Assembly (NCBI GenBank): GCA_963698775.1
Contig: CAVOSE010000017.1
Coordinates: forward strand, 22,871 to 86,870
From: Thiohalocapsa sp963698775
Lineage (GTDB): Bacteria; Pseudomonadota; Gammaproteobacteria; Chromatiales; Chromatiaceae
Direction of reading: 5' to 3'
DNA: 64,000 bases
Shown here: positions 7,436 through 15,455 of the stretch, piece by piece
Layout: every line of letters begins with the position of its first letter
Position numbering within the stretch: position 1 is the stretch's first letter
Program-made: the position numbers and the translations under genes
The notes under the pieces: generated by a model
What the model was told of the DNA's origin: nothing
What the model saw: only the letters and a program-made list of their open reading frames with translations
Database searches by the model: none

Positions 7436-8623
7436 CTAACCTAGCGGTGCGGGAACCAGCGCCAAACCGCGCAGGTTGCGCGAGAACCGCTCCAGGGCGT
7501 GGATACCCGTGGCTTCAGCCTGCTGGCACCATTCCTGAAGCTGCCTGAGCAAGTCTTCCTGGGACGGGGCCCTGCGTTCCCAGATCTGGCGGAGTTGTTC
7601 GCGGAACTGATAGACCACGCGCAACTGCTGACTCTGCTCCAGAATCTGCTCCAGACGTTGACGCCCTTTATCGTCGAGTCGACTGGACTCCCGCGACAAC
7701 AGCCGAGTGGCGCGACGAGCAACTAGCCGGCAATGGCGCTCGCTACGACAGAGTTCATCCCGCGTGACCGGGTGCAACACCTCGCGGCTGAAGCGCCGAA
7801 TGACATGCATTCGGCCGACGATGACGGCCTTGAGCGTTTCCAGGTCGACGCTCGCCTTACCCTCGATGAAGCGCGGCTGCGGGGCCAGCTTCTTGACCCT
7901 GGCAAGGCCGACGGAACGCATTAGGCGAATGTAGAGCCAACCCAGATCGAATTCCCACCAGCGGGCGGAAAGGCGCGCGGAGGACGGAAAGGCGTGATGG
8001 TTGTTGTGCAGTTCCTCACCGCCGATCAGCACTCCCCAGGGCGACACGTTGGTGGACGCGTCCGCGGTTTCGAAATTGCGGTAACCCCAAAAGTGTCCGA
8101 CGCCATTGATGACACCGGCGGCGAGCACGGGTATCCACAACATCTGCACGGCCCAAACGGTGAGGCCATAGACCCCGAACAAGAGCAGATCCAGCACCAG
8201 CATCAGACCGCAACCCTGCCAGCTGTAGCGGCTGTAGAGGTTACGCTCCAACCAGTCATCGGGCGTACCGAGCCCGTAACGATCCATATCGGCGCGGTTG
8301 CGCGTGGCGGCCTGGTAGAGCTCAACGCCCTGGCCGAAGACACGACCCAGGCCAAACACCTGGGGGCTGTGCGGATCGAGTTCCGTTTCGCAGTGGCCAT
8401 GATGCTTGCGATGCACCGCGACCCATTCCTTGGTAACCATGCCGGTGGTCAGCCAAAGCCAGAAGCGGAAAAAATGCATCACCGCCGGGTGCAGGTCCAG
8501 CGCACGGTGCGCCTGGGACCGGTGTAGAAAAATCGTCACGGCGGCGATGGTGATATGCGTCATGACAAGCGTGACAATTACGACCTGCCATAAGGGGAGA
8601 TCGAGGACTCCGTAAAGCGACAT
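7436..8623 (-). CDS. Acyl-CoA/fatty acid desaturase with C-terminal extension
   Basis: 395 residues. Membrane di-iron desaturase that introduces a cis double bond into acyl chains (Δ9 type likely). The three histidine boxes are present: HRSQAH (residues 34–39), HRKHHGH (about 71–77) and HNNHH (about 206). Two hydrophobic hairpins flank the first boxes (VVIVTLVMTHITIAAVTIF; LLFGVYGLTVWAV region). The last ~110 residues are hydrophilic, Arg/Gln-rich and helical (RQRLEQILEQSQQLRVVYQF, WCQQAEATGIHALERF); this tail resembles the C-terminal part of ISL3-type transposases but also occurs, as far as I recall, in desaturases of other gammaproteobacteria. The start at 8623 is next to the first membrane helix. 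Confidence 0.9.
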   Translation of the reverse strand: MSLYGVLDLPLWQVVIVTLVMTHITIAAVTIFLHRSQAHRALDLHPAVMHFFRFWLWLTTGMVTKEWVAVHRKHHGHCETELDPHSPQVFGLGRVFGQGVELYQAATRNRADMDRYGLGTPDDWLERNLYSRYSWQGCGLMLVLDLLLFGVYGLTVWAVQMLWIPVLAAGVINGVGHFWGYRNFETADASTNVSPWGVLIGGEELHNNHHAFPSSARLSARWWEFDLGWLYIRLMRSVGLARVKKLAPQPRFIEGKASVDLETLKAVIVGRMHVIRRFSREVLHPVTRDELCRSERHCRLVARRATRLLSRESSRLDDKGRQRLEQILEQSQQLRVVYQFREQLRQIWERRAPSQEDLLRQLQEWCQQAEATGIHALERFSRNLRGLALVPAPLG

Positions 8624-8860
8624 TCATGTTCTCTCGGTTGGTGGGTGCGGTGCTGCCCCGGCATGGACCAGGTGCCACTAAGAATCTGGCCCTGGTTGAC
8701 TCAGGGTGCTGCGCCTAACGTTGGTTCGGCTGCGGTTTGTCGATGCCTGGACTGCGGCCGGCTGCGCAACGACGCCAGACTATAGCCAATTCCCCAACTT
8801 GGCACCAGGCACGACCCGGATCGGCGCGGTAAATTCCCAGGTAGCAAGTAGTGGTATTGC

Positions 8861-10912
8861 CTAGTCTGACTGCCGACGTAGAAGGAGGTTCCCGGCCGTG
8901 TCGCGATGGGCGCGCCATCCCGCCGCGAGCCAGGTGGTGGCGACCTCGTCGAGTATCAGCGCCGGACCGTTCAGCCCACGCTCTGCGCCCAGCCCCACAG
9001 CCGCGCGTGCCAACACCGGAACCGCCGCGGCGTGGCCAACGACGCGGACATACCGCCCCTGCGCTGGCTCGCTCTTCGCCGCCGGCAAGGTCACGGCATG
9101 CGCCGGCGCGGTGAGGCGAAGCCGCAGGTTGACCAATTCCAACGGCAGGTCGAGTCTGTGGCCGTAGCGGGTGCGATGCAGCTCGGTAAAGGCTTGGGCC
9201 GTCATGACCTTGCCCCGCCAAGGGAGGTTGAGGGTATAGGATTGTCCCCGGTAGCGTAGGTCGACACTCTCCTCACGCGCCAACGACGCCGTATCGATGC
9301 CCTCCGCCGCCAAGGCGTCGGCCCCTTGTCGCGCCAAGGCGTCGAGCCCCGCCGCCACCTCGGCATCGTTGCGAGCCGCCAGCGGACCAAGCCAGGTGCG
9401 GGTCAACAGCCGCCCCGGCGGTGCCACCAGCATGCCGAGCGCCGATAGGACGCCGGCACGCTCCGGCACCAGTGCCAGATCCATGCCCAGCGCCTCCGCC
9501 AACGCGCACACATGCAGCCCGCCAGCACCGCCGAAGGAACACAAATAGGCCGACCGCGGATCGATGCCCCGCTGCACCGAGATCACCCGCAGCGCGCGAG
9601 CCATCTGCTCGTTTGCGAGTTCGATGACGCCGCTGGCGGCCCGCTCAGCGATCTGCGAGCCGTTCAGCCCCATGGCGACCCCTAGCCGGGCCAGTGAGTG
9701 CCGCGCCGCTTCCGCATCGAGCCGCATGCGTCCGCCGAGAAAGGCGTCAGACAACAGGCGCCCAAGCACAAGATTGGCGTCGGTCACCGTAGGTTCGCTT
9801 CCACCGCTACCGTAACAGACGGGCCCCGGATCGGCGCCGGCTGACTCCGGCCCCACCAACAACGCGCCACCGGCGTCGAGCCGTGCGATCGAACCGCCGC
9901 CGGCACCAATGGTATGCATGTCCACCATCGGCACCGCCACCGGCCAGCCAGCGATGCGGCCCTCGGTGGTCAGGCGCGGCGTGCCGTCCACCAGCGCGAC
10001 ATCGGTCGAAGTACCGCCCATGTCAAAGGTCAGCATGCGCCCAATGCCCGCGGCTCGGCCAACGAAGCCTGCTCCCACCAAGCCGCCGGCAGGGCCCGAC
10101 AACAACAACCGCACTGCCTGATGCGCTGTCTGCGCGGCGGCCACCGCTTCACCGCTAGACTGCATGACCGATATGCGCGCCCCCGGCAGCGCCGCCTGCA
10201 GCCGACCGATGTAGCCCGCGACCACCGGTCCGACACGGGCGTTGAGCCAGGTGGCAATGCCGCGCTCGTATTCGCCGAGCAGCGGCAGCACCTGGGACGA
10301 GCGGGAAACGAAGGCGCCCTCCGGCAAGACATCGACAATCGCCCGCTCGGCACGGTCGTCGAGATACGAGAACAGCAAATTGATCGCGACCGCCTCCGGC
10401 GCCAGCCGGGACAGCACCGCGCGCAACTCGACAAGGTCTTGCGGGGTCAGCGGCTCGACGACGCTGCCGTCCGCGGCGAGCCGCCCGCCGGTCTCGACAC
10501 AGAGTTCCGGTGGCACTGGCGACAATCGCTCGTCGGGCTGTAAATCATACAGCCCGGCGCGCGCCTGACGGCCGATGGTCAAGACGTCCGCCAGACCGCG
10601 ATTGGTGATGTAGGCGGTGCGTGCGCCCTTCCCTTCCAGCACCGCATTGGTCGCCACAGTCGAGCCATGGACGATGCGCCAGCGCGCGAGATCCAAGCCC
10701 GCGGAAGGGTCCGGCATCGGCGCGTCCAGGGAGACCGATAGGCCGCGCATGAGATCGGGCAGCAGCTCGGCGATGCCCTGCAAAATCGCACGCTCCGGCG
10801 TTCTTGGCGTCGACAGCACTTTGTGCACGCGCAGACCACCGTCGCGCCAAAGCACGAAGTCGGTAAAGGTGCCGCCGGTATCGATGCCGATCAGCATGGT
10901 CGGCAGCGGCAC
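8861..10912 (-). CDS. Hydantoinase/oxoprolinase family protein (HyuA-like subunit)
   Basis: 683 residues with the N-terminal nucleotide-binding motif GIDTGGTFTDFVLW (residues 9–22) and the second phosphate loop MGGTSTDVALVDG near the middle, as in HyuA/OPLAH. These ATP-dependent amidohydrolases open hydantoin or 5-oxoproline rings, usually with a HyuB partner. No HyuB gene is adjacent: downstream comes the desaturase and upstream a non-coding stretch. It may act alone, as some family members do, or with a subunit encoded elsewhere; the substrate cannot be told from sequence. ATG at 10912 or the internal ATG six residues later both suit. Confidence 0.85.
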   Translation of the reverse strand: MPLPTMLIGIDTGGTFTDFVLWRDGGLRVHKVLSTPRTPERAILQGIAELLPDLMRGLSVSLDAPMPDPSAGLDLARWRIVHGSTVATNAVLEGKGARTAYITNRGLADVLTIGRQARAGLYDLQPDERLSPVPPELCVETGGRLAADGSVVEPLTPQDLVELRAVLSRLAPEAVAINLLFSYLDDRAERAIVDVLPEGAFVSRSSQVLPLLGEYERGIATWLNARVGPVVAGYIGRLQAALPGARISVMQSSGEAVAAAQTAHQAVRLLLSGPAGGLVGAGFVGRAAGIGRMLTFDMGGTSTDVALVDGTPRLTTEGRIAGWPVAVPMVDMHTIGAGGGSIARLDAGGALLVGPESAGADPGPVCYGSGGSEPTVTDANLVLGRLLSDAFLGGRMRLDAEAARHSLARLGVAMGLNGSQIAERAASGVIELANEQMARALRVISVQRGIDPRSAYLCSFGGAGGLHVCALAEALGMDLALVPERAGVLSALGMLVAPPGRLLTRTWLGPLAARNDAEVAAGLDALARQGADALAAEGIDTASLAREESVDLRYRGQSYTLNLPWRGKVMTAQAFTELHRTRYGHRLDLPLELVNLRLRLTAPAHAVTLPAAKSEPAQGRYVRVVGHAAAVPVLARAAVGLGAERGLNGPALILDEVATTWLAAGWRAHRDTAGNLLLRRQSD

Positions 10913-11403
10913 AGCGGTGGCTGGAACGGCATGTACGTCATCCTAAGTCTCAGTGTTTGTGCGCCTGTCCGCCGCCGGTGCCTGCTTGCGCTCACGTTTC
11001 ACCAACGCCGAACATCAGTCGTCCCCGGAACCCGTGACGCATGAGAGTCCGCATCATCCATTCCCCGATTCACCGACGGTTGCGGCGCGATTGCTGCCAG
11101 ATCTTCGCGTCGGATGAGCAATGCCTTCCACCCGCCAAGGTTACCGTCTCGACGGCCTCTTCGTTTCACCTTGGCGAAAAACAACCTTTGACATCCGAAT
11201 CGAAGGTAGCGAAACAACAACCCGCTCGCAACGGAGCCTTTCTCCGTGGCGAAGCCATCCGCACCGTGAATACTTCACTCTTTTAGTGAGGCTTTGTTCC
11301 CCCTGCGGCCAATCACGGCGCCGTATTCTCCCTCTCAAGGCAAGACGCCTAACGACGTTCGACTCGCAAACCGATTGAAGTACTTAAACGGGAGACCCTG
11401 ACC
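10913..11403. other. Non-coding stretch upstream of hyuA-like and a small secreted protein gene
   Basis: About 490 bp between divergent genes. Short open frames exist on both strands but have no family resemblance or ribosome sites. A small hairpin (CACTCTTTTAGTG, about 11276–11288) is visible. I see no RNA gene or clear promoter. Confidence 0.5.
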
Positions 11404-11703
11404 ATGTACAAGACCATGCCCCTCACCGCACTCCTGCTCGCCACCGTGAGCCTGGCCGTTACCGCAGCCCTGGTGACCGAACAGGACGAGCCGACGCTAC
11501 CAGGCTCCGTCCAGACCTCGTCACTGTCGGCCAACGACAGCTGGGATCGGCGTGGCTCCCGCGATTACAGCGCCACCACGACGCCAGCGGTCCCGACCGC
11601 AGCGTTCGATCAGCCGCGACGCGGCGAGCGAACACCGGCGCCGATCATCGCGGGCAACGCCACGGACACCCCGGACGATTGGGCACGCCGCGGTACGCGC
11701 TAA
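11404..11703 (+). CDS. Small secreted hypothetical protein
   Basis: 99 residues with a clear N-terminal signal (MYKTMPLTALLLATVSLAV). The rest is low-complexity, rich in Thr, Pro, Asp and Arg, with two echoes of the same short motif: DSWDRRGSRD near residue 46 and DDWARRGTR at the very C-terminus. A GGGAG motif precedes the ATG by 9 bp. No family is recognised. The repeated D-W-x-RRG motif suggests a short binding peptide, but that is a guess. A perfect 18-bp hairpin lies just downstream. Confidence 0.6.
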   Translation: MYKTMPLTALLLATVSLAVTAALVTEQDEPTLPGSVQTSSLSANDSWDRRGSRDYSATTTPAVPTAAFDQPRRGERTPAPIIAGNATDTPDDWARRGTR

Positions 11704-12041
11704 CCCCGGCAATCACCGCGCCGCGCACCTGCGGCGACGAACCTGCGCGACCTGCGACTGGTCATTCCGGCCATTCGCAGGTCGCGCAGGTTGGCGGCCA
11801 TTATCGTTTGATCTCTCACCACGCGCTGGCGTAGTCTCCTGGGGCGCGCAGGTCTCCTCTGCTCATGCTCCCGCATCGGGCACGACTTCCGCGAGGTTCG
11901 CAGTCCGGCGACATTTGCCATTCGTCGGCCTGGACCGAACACCACAATAGCGCAGGGCCGAGCATCTCGACCGAGGGCGCGCGCGAGCGCCAACACGGTC
12001 GCAGGGCATCGGCCCCGCCTCACTAGACCAGGAGGAAGATC
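11704..12041. other. Non-coding stretch with a strong hairpin
   Basis: 338 bp between two small secreted protein genes. It holds the inverted repeat at 11740–11792 (listed separately). The rest shows no gene or recognisable motif apart from the ribosome site GGAGGA in front of 12042. Confidence 0.5.
11740..11792 (+). terminator. Perfect 18-bp inverted repeat, possible transcript-end hairpin
   Basis: AACCTGCGCGACCTGCGA (11740–11757) pairs perfectly with TCGCAGGTCGCGCAGGTT (11775–11792) around a 17-nt loop. It begins 37 bp after the stop of the small secreted protein. There is no T-run after the stem, so it may stabilise the mRNA end or be a repeat element rather than a classical terminator. 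Confidence 0.4.
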
Positions 12042-12557
12042 ATGAACAAAAAGCATGCCCTGCTCGCCGCCATGCTCGGCACACTGAGCCTCACCGCCGA
12101 AAGCGCCAGCTTCATGGATGCGAGTTGGGCCTCGCAGCTCTGCCAGGCTTGGAACAAGAGCGCCACCCTGACCGGAAAACTCGGCGGAGATAAGTGGGCC
12201 GCCAACAATGCCGGCCGCGGGTACAAGACGATCCAACTGTACCGGGACGAATGCGGATTGGGCAGCAAAGTCGAGTTGCAGATCTCGGACAAGGACGGGA
12301 AGGCCAGCTGTACCTATGGCGGTGCGGTCAAGAACAAGGATCCCGACTACAAGGTGGATTACCTGATGCACGCCAGCAACAAAAATTGGACTTGCATGGG
12401 CGAAGGCTCTTTCGGTTGCGGTGCCATGGGGGCTATGACCACGGGTAAGCTCAAGTTCAGCGGCCCCAAGGGCGAGGCCATGGGCGTGATGGGGCCGTTC
12501 GACGAATTTTTGGTACTGACAGGCAAGGTTGGCGGCGACAAGGACGCCTGCCCATAG
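12042..12557 (+). CDS. Secreted protein, possibly SCP2-like lipid-binding
   Basis: 171 residues. A signal peptide ends near residue 22 (MNKKHALLAAMLGTLSLTAESA), so the protein is likely periplasmic. It has several cysteines (LCQAW, DECG, SCTYGG, WTCMG, GCGA, DACP) that could form disulfides; dsbA lies 0.8 kb away. The segment TTGKLKFSGPKGEAMGVMG followed by FDEFLVLTG resembles the end of SCP2-type sterol/lipid-binding domains, where a strand and an amphipathic helix close the pocket. That assignment is tentative. A strong ribosome site (AGGAGGAAG) precedes the ATG. Confidence 0.65.
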   Translation: MNKKHALLAAMLGTLSLTAESASFMDASWASQLCQAWNKSATLTGKLGGDKWAANNAGRGYKTIQLYRDECGLGSKVELQISDKDGKASCTYGGAVKNKDPDYKVDYLMHASNKNWTCMGEGSFGCGAMGAMTTGKLKFSGPKGEAMGVMGPFDEFLVLTGKVGGDKDACP

Positions 12558-12655
12558 CGCAAGCTCGGTCACGGGATGGCCGATTGCCGGCCATCCCGGC
12601 CACGTCCCGGTCGGCGCGGAACGCCCGTAGGGGGAAGGAAGCGCTGCGATTCTTA

Positions 12656-12671
12656 AAGCACCCAAGTGCTT
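12656..12671. promoter_or_regulatory. Short palindrome upstream of a membrane protein gene
   Basis: AAGCACCCAAGTGCTT is a perfect 6-bp inverted repeat with a 4-nt loop in the gap between two genes. It could be an operator or a small RNA hairpin; nothing identifies a regulator. Confidence 0.25.
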
Positions 12672-12776
12672 GAATATGGATCTCTCTACGATCAGGCTCC
12701 GGGAATCGCGGAGGTGACATAAAAAGCCTGTTCTTATACCCTGCTTGATTATCCCGTCCGCCGAGTCCCCTGCCCC

Positions 12777-13313
12777 ATGCGCTTCGAAGTCAGTGATCGA
12801 GACATCAAGAAGGCGAATATCCCGCACGAGATTTTTTTGACCAATCTCATTGGCAACCACATTTTGATGGCGGTTGCCGCAGGTGGCATCGCCGGCAGCT
12901 TTCCGTGGGTGATGGCGGCGATCCCGGTGATCTCGTTCGCCATGCTCGGCTATACCCTCTGGCGGGCGCGCCAATCCTTAACGCGGGATCCCTGGTACGT
13001 GATGTGTCATTGGCAGGTCTGCGCCAGACGCAGCCGCATCTTCATCGTTATGCTGTTGTTGCTACTGATGGTCGTAGCACTGGGCTGGGCCGGCCATGTC
13101 TACGGCGGTATGATGAAGGAGGCGATGATAGCGCTGGTGGTCGGCGCTGGAATCCTGCCTGTGATGGGGACGATACTGGTGCTGATCATCATTGAGTCCG
13201 ACGCCCTGTACCACGCCAATCAGGCAAAACTGCCTGACTGGGTGGTTGCCCGCTTTCCGAATCCAGACGCGAAGGTGATCGCAGACGACCCAACCGCGCC
13301 GGCGGTTGGTTAG
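12777..13313 (+). CDS. Conserved inner-membrane protein, four predicted helices
   Basis: 178 residues starting MRFEVSDRDIKKANIPHEIF. Four hydrophobic segments are visible: about residues 27–38 plus 42–60 (MAVAAGGIAGSFPWVMAAIP, ISFAMLGYTLW), 90–108 (IFIVMLLLLLMVVALGWAG) and 118–140 (ALVVGAGILPVMGTILVLII). A loop between the second and third carries WYVMCHWQVCARR. The C-terminus is soluble. I do not recognise a named family. It is followed, convergently, by dsbA. Confidence 0.7.
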   Translation: MRFEVSDRDIKKANIPHEIFLTNLIGNHILMAVAAGGIAGSFPWVMAAIPVISFAMLGYTLWRARQSLTRDPWYVMCHWQVCARRSRIFIVMLLLLLMVVALGWAGHVYGGMMKEAMIALVVGAGILPVMGTILVLIIIESDALYHANQAKLPDWVVARFPNPDAKVIADDPTAPAVG

Positions 13314-13400
13314 CGCAATCGGCTCACACCTTTGCCCTGCGCAAACAACCCTTTCGCCGAGACAACGGGTTGCGAGGAACGCGCGAAGGCTGACGCTAGC

Positions 13401-14168
13401 CTACTCGGTCTTGCTGCCCGCTTCCGGCGACGATTCCGGTGCGGACTCAGACTCCGATAACGCCGCCGCATTGCTTGCTGAATCAGCCTTTGTCTCTTCG
13501 GCGACGAGCTGATTCACCACCTCGAACATCTTGGCCGTGCTGCCGGTTTGCGTGGCGCTGGTGACAAACTTGCCATTGACGACGATGGCCGGCACGCCAT
13601 CGATATTGTAACGACGCACCAAATCGCCGGATTTACGCACCTTCATATCCACCGGGAACGAGTTGTACGCCTTTCGGAAGGCCTCCTCGTCAATGCCCTG
13701 TTCCGCGGCGAAGGCGATGATCTCTTGGTCAGTGAAGATCTTGCGCCGCTCGGTGTGGAGCGCCTTGAACAGCGGTTCGTGCAGTTGATCCAATTGGCCC
13801 AGCATCTCGGCGGCGTAGAAGGCCTTCGCGTGGGGCACCCAGCGCTGCGCCGCCGCCGCGGGCATGCGTCGGAAGCTTACCCCGTCGGGTTTGGTGGCGA
13901 GCCACTGCTGGATGGGCTCCTCCAGGTGATAGCAGTGCGGGCAGCCATACCAAAACAGCTCCAACACCTCGACGTCGTCACCCTCCTCAAGGCGTGCGGG
14001 CTCCTGCACGACACTGTAGTCAATCCCCTCGTCGATACCAACGTCGATCAGTTGGGCCGAGGAAGGTGTCGGCGTCAGCATGGAGGCGGCGACAAACATG
14101 GCCAGCCCAAAAAGACCGCCAAGGTGGTCTCTGGTCAAGATCGGAACGTTGGGTCGTGCAGTCATCAA
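13401..14168 (-). CDS. dsbA: Thiol:disulfide interchange protein DsbA
   Basis: 255 residues. A periplasmic oxidase that introduces disulfide bonds into exported proteins. It has an N-terminal membrane/signal segment (LGGLFGLAMFVAASML), the thioredoxin-fold strand VLELFWYGCPHCYHLEEPI with the CPHC active site, and the cis-proline segment RYNIDGVPAIVVNGKFV. The C-terminal ~30 residues are a Ser/Glu/Ala-rich tail absent from the E. coli enzyme (total 208 residues), probably disordered. The gene stands between two conserved genes on its own; a DsbB partner is not in the window. Confidence 0.92.
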   Translation of the reverse strand: MMTARPNVPILTRDHLGGLFGLAMFVAASMLTPTPSSAQLIDVGIDEGIDYSVVQEPARLEEGDDVEVLELFWYGCPHCYHLEEPIQQWLATKPDGVSFRRMPAAAAQRWVPHAKAFYAAEMLGQLDQLHEPLFKALHTERRKIFTDQEIIAFAAEQGIDEEAFRKAYNSFPVDMKVRKSGDLVRRYNIDGVPAIVVNGKFVTSATQTGSTAKMFEVVNQLVAEETKADSASNAAALSESESAPESSPEAGSKTE

Positions 14169-14271
14169 GGATTCTCCTGTGAAAATAGGGCGCCCGCGCT
14201 TGCCCCGCTGGGGACGCCGCTGGCGGAAGTAATGTATGGGCGGCCGGAGCCGTAACCGAAGCCCACGCGCG

Positions 14272-15186
14272 TCATGCAGCGACCGGGTGCAACAAATAAT
14301 CCAGCACCAGGCCGAGAAAAATGGCCATGCCGAAGTAGTTGTTATTGAGGAATGCGATAAAACAACACCCCGGCTCGCGCGTGCGAATCAGCCACTGTTG
14401 CTGCGCTGCCAACACCGCCGCGGCGCCAAGCCCGCCGAAGTAGGCCCAGCCGCGCCCGGCGGCAAGGCCGACATACACCAGCAGCGCCAACATCAGCATC
14501 TGCAGCAGGCCGATGATCAGGCGGTCGTAGCGACCGAACAGGATGGCCGTGGACTTGATGCCGATCTTAAGGTCGTCGTCGCGATCGACCATGGCGTACT
14601 CGGTATCGTAGATCAACGCCCAGATCACGGTACTTGCGAACAACACCCAGGTCCAGCCCGGGATAGCACCTTGAATGGCGGTGAAGGCCATCGGCACCGC
14701 CCAGCCAAAGGCGGCGCCGAGAAACAACTGCGGCACGTGGGTAAAGCGCTTCATGAACGGGTAGATCATCGCCAGCGACACCGCCACCACCGACATGGCC
14801 ACCGTCTGCCAGTTCAACAGCAGCACGAGGCCGAACGCCGCCAGGCTCAGCAGCAGGAACACGCCGATCGCCTCGACCGGTGAAATCAACCGTTGGGCCA
14901 GCGGTCGGGCACTGGTGCGGGCCACATGGGCATCGAAGTCACGATCGGCGAAGTCGTTGATGGCGCAGCCCGCGGAACGCATCAGCACCACGCCAGCAAC
15001 GAAGATGACCGCGACCTGCCAGGGCGGGCGGCCTTCCCCTGCCAGCCACAAGGCCCACAGCGCCGGCCACATGAGCAAGAAGATGCCGATGGGCTTGTGT
15101 AAGCGCACGAGCTTGACGTAGGCATCGAGGCGTTCGCGCCAGGTTGGCGGCCTAGGGGTTCCGAGCTTGATCTCCGGGAGCGACAT
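14272..15186 (-). CDS. ubiA: 4-hydroxybenzoate polyprenyltransferase
   Basis: 304 residues from the ATG at 15186 (MSLPEIKLGTP). An inner-membrane prenyltransferase that attaches the polyprenyl tail to 4-hydroxybenzoate in ubiquinone synthesis. Both Asp-rich motifs that bind Mg-diphosphate are present: NDFADRDFD and YAMVDRDDDLKIG. About eight hydrophobic helices follow. An open extension upstream of 15186 would add 24 charged residues not seen in the family. ubiC, often next to ubiA, is not here; recG lies upstream on the same strand. Confidence 0.93.
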   Translation of the reverse strand: MSLPEIKLGTPRPPTWRERLDAYVKLVRLHKPIGIFLLMWPALWALWLAGEGRPPWQVAVIFVAGVVLMRSAGCAINDFADRDFDAHVARTSARPLAQRLISPVEAIGVFLLLSLAAFGLVLLLNWQTVAMSVVAVSLAMIYPFMKRFTHVPQLFLGAAFGWAVPMAFTAIQGAIPGWTWVLFASTVIWALIYDTEYAMVDRDDDLKIGIKSTAILFGRYDRLIIGLLQMLMLALLVYVGLAAGRGWAYFGGLGAAAVLAAQQQWLIRTREPGCCFIAFLNNNYFGMAIFLGLVLDYLLHPVAA

Positions 15187-15319
15187 GCTGATTGAGGCAA
15201 CTGCTGGCTGACTGACAAACTGACGGGGAGCACGCCATCGCCGGTGCGCTGGTCCCAAGGCGAGCCGCGGATTATGGCATAGGGAGGAACGCGACCGCAG
15301 CGCCGGCGGCCCACGCCAG

Positions 15320-15435
15320 CAATTCCAAATTTGCCCTGATCCTATCGTTGGCCTGGCGAAGTTTAGCCAGCCACGGCCGCTGTTACGGAGCTAAAGCTCC
15401 GTACTCCAGGCGTAAACTGGCCAAATTTGAAATTG
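15320..15435. repeat. Nested palindromic element between recG and ubiA
   Basis: CAATTCCAAATTTG (15320–15333) is repeated in inverted form as CAAATTTGAAATTG (15422–15435) with one mismatch. Inside lies a second imperfect inverted repeat (CTGGCGAAGTTTAGCCAG against CAGGCGTAAACTGGC) and a perfect one, TACGGAGCTAAAGCTCCGTA (15384–15403). Together they could fold as one long hairpin of about 115 nt, similar in form to a small miniature transposable element. Confidence 0.6.
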
Positions 15436-15455
15436 CGGGGCATACGCAGCCCGCC

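Noticed and set aside
11700..12974. Long minus-strand open frame (424 codons)
   Set aside because: It is antisense to two genes with signal peptide or membrane helices and ribosome sites; its own translation is low-complexity and resembles no family.
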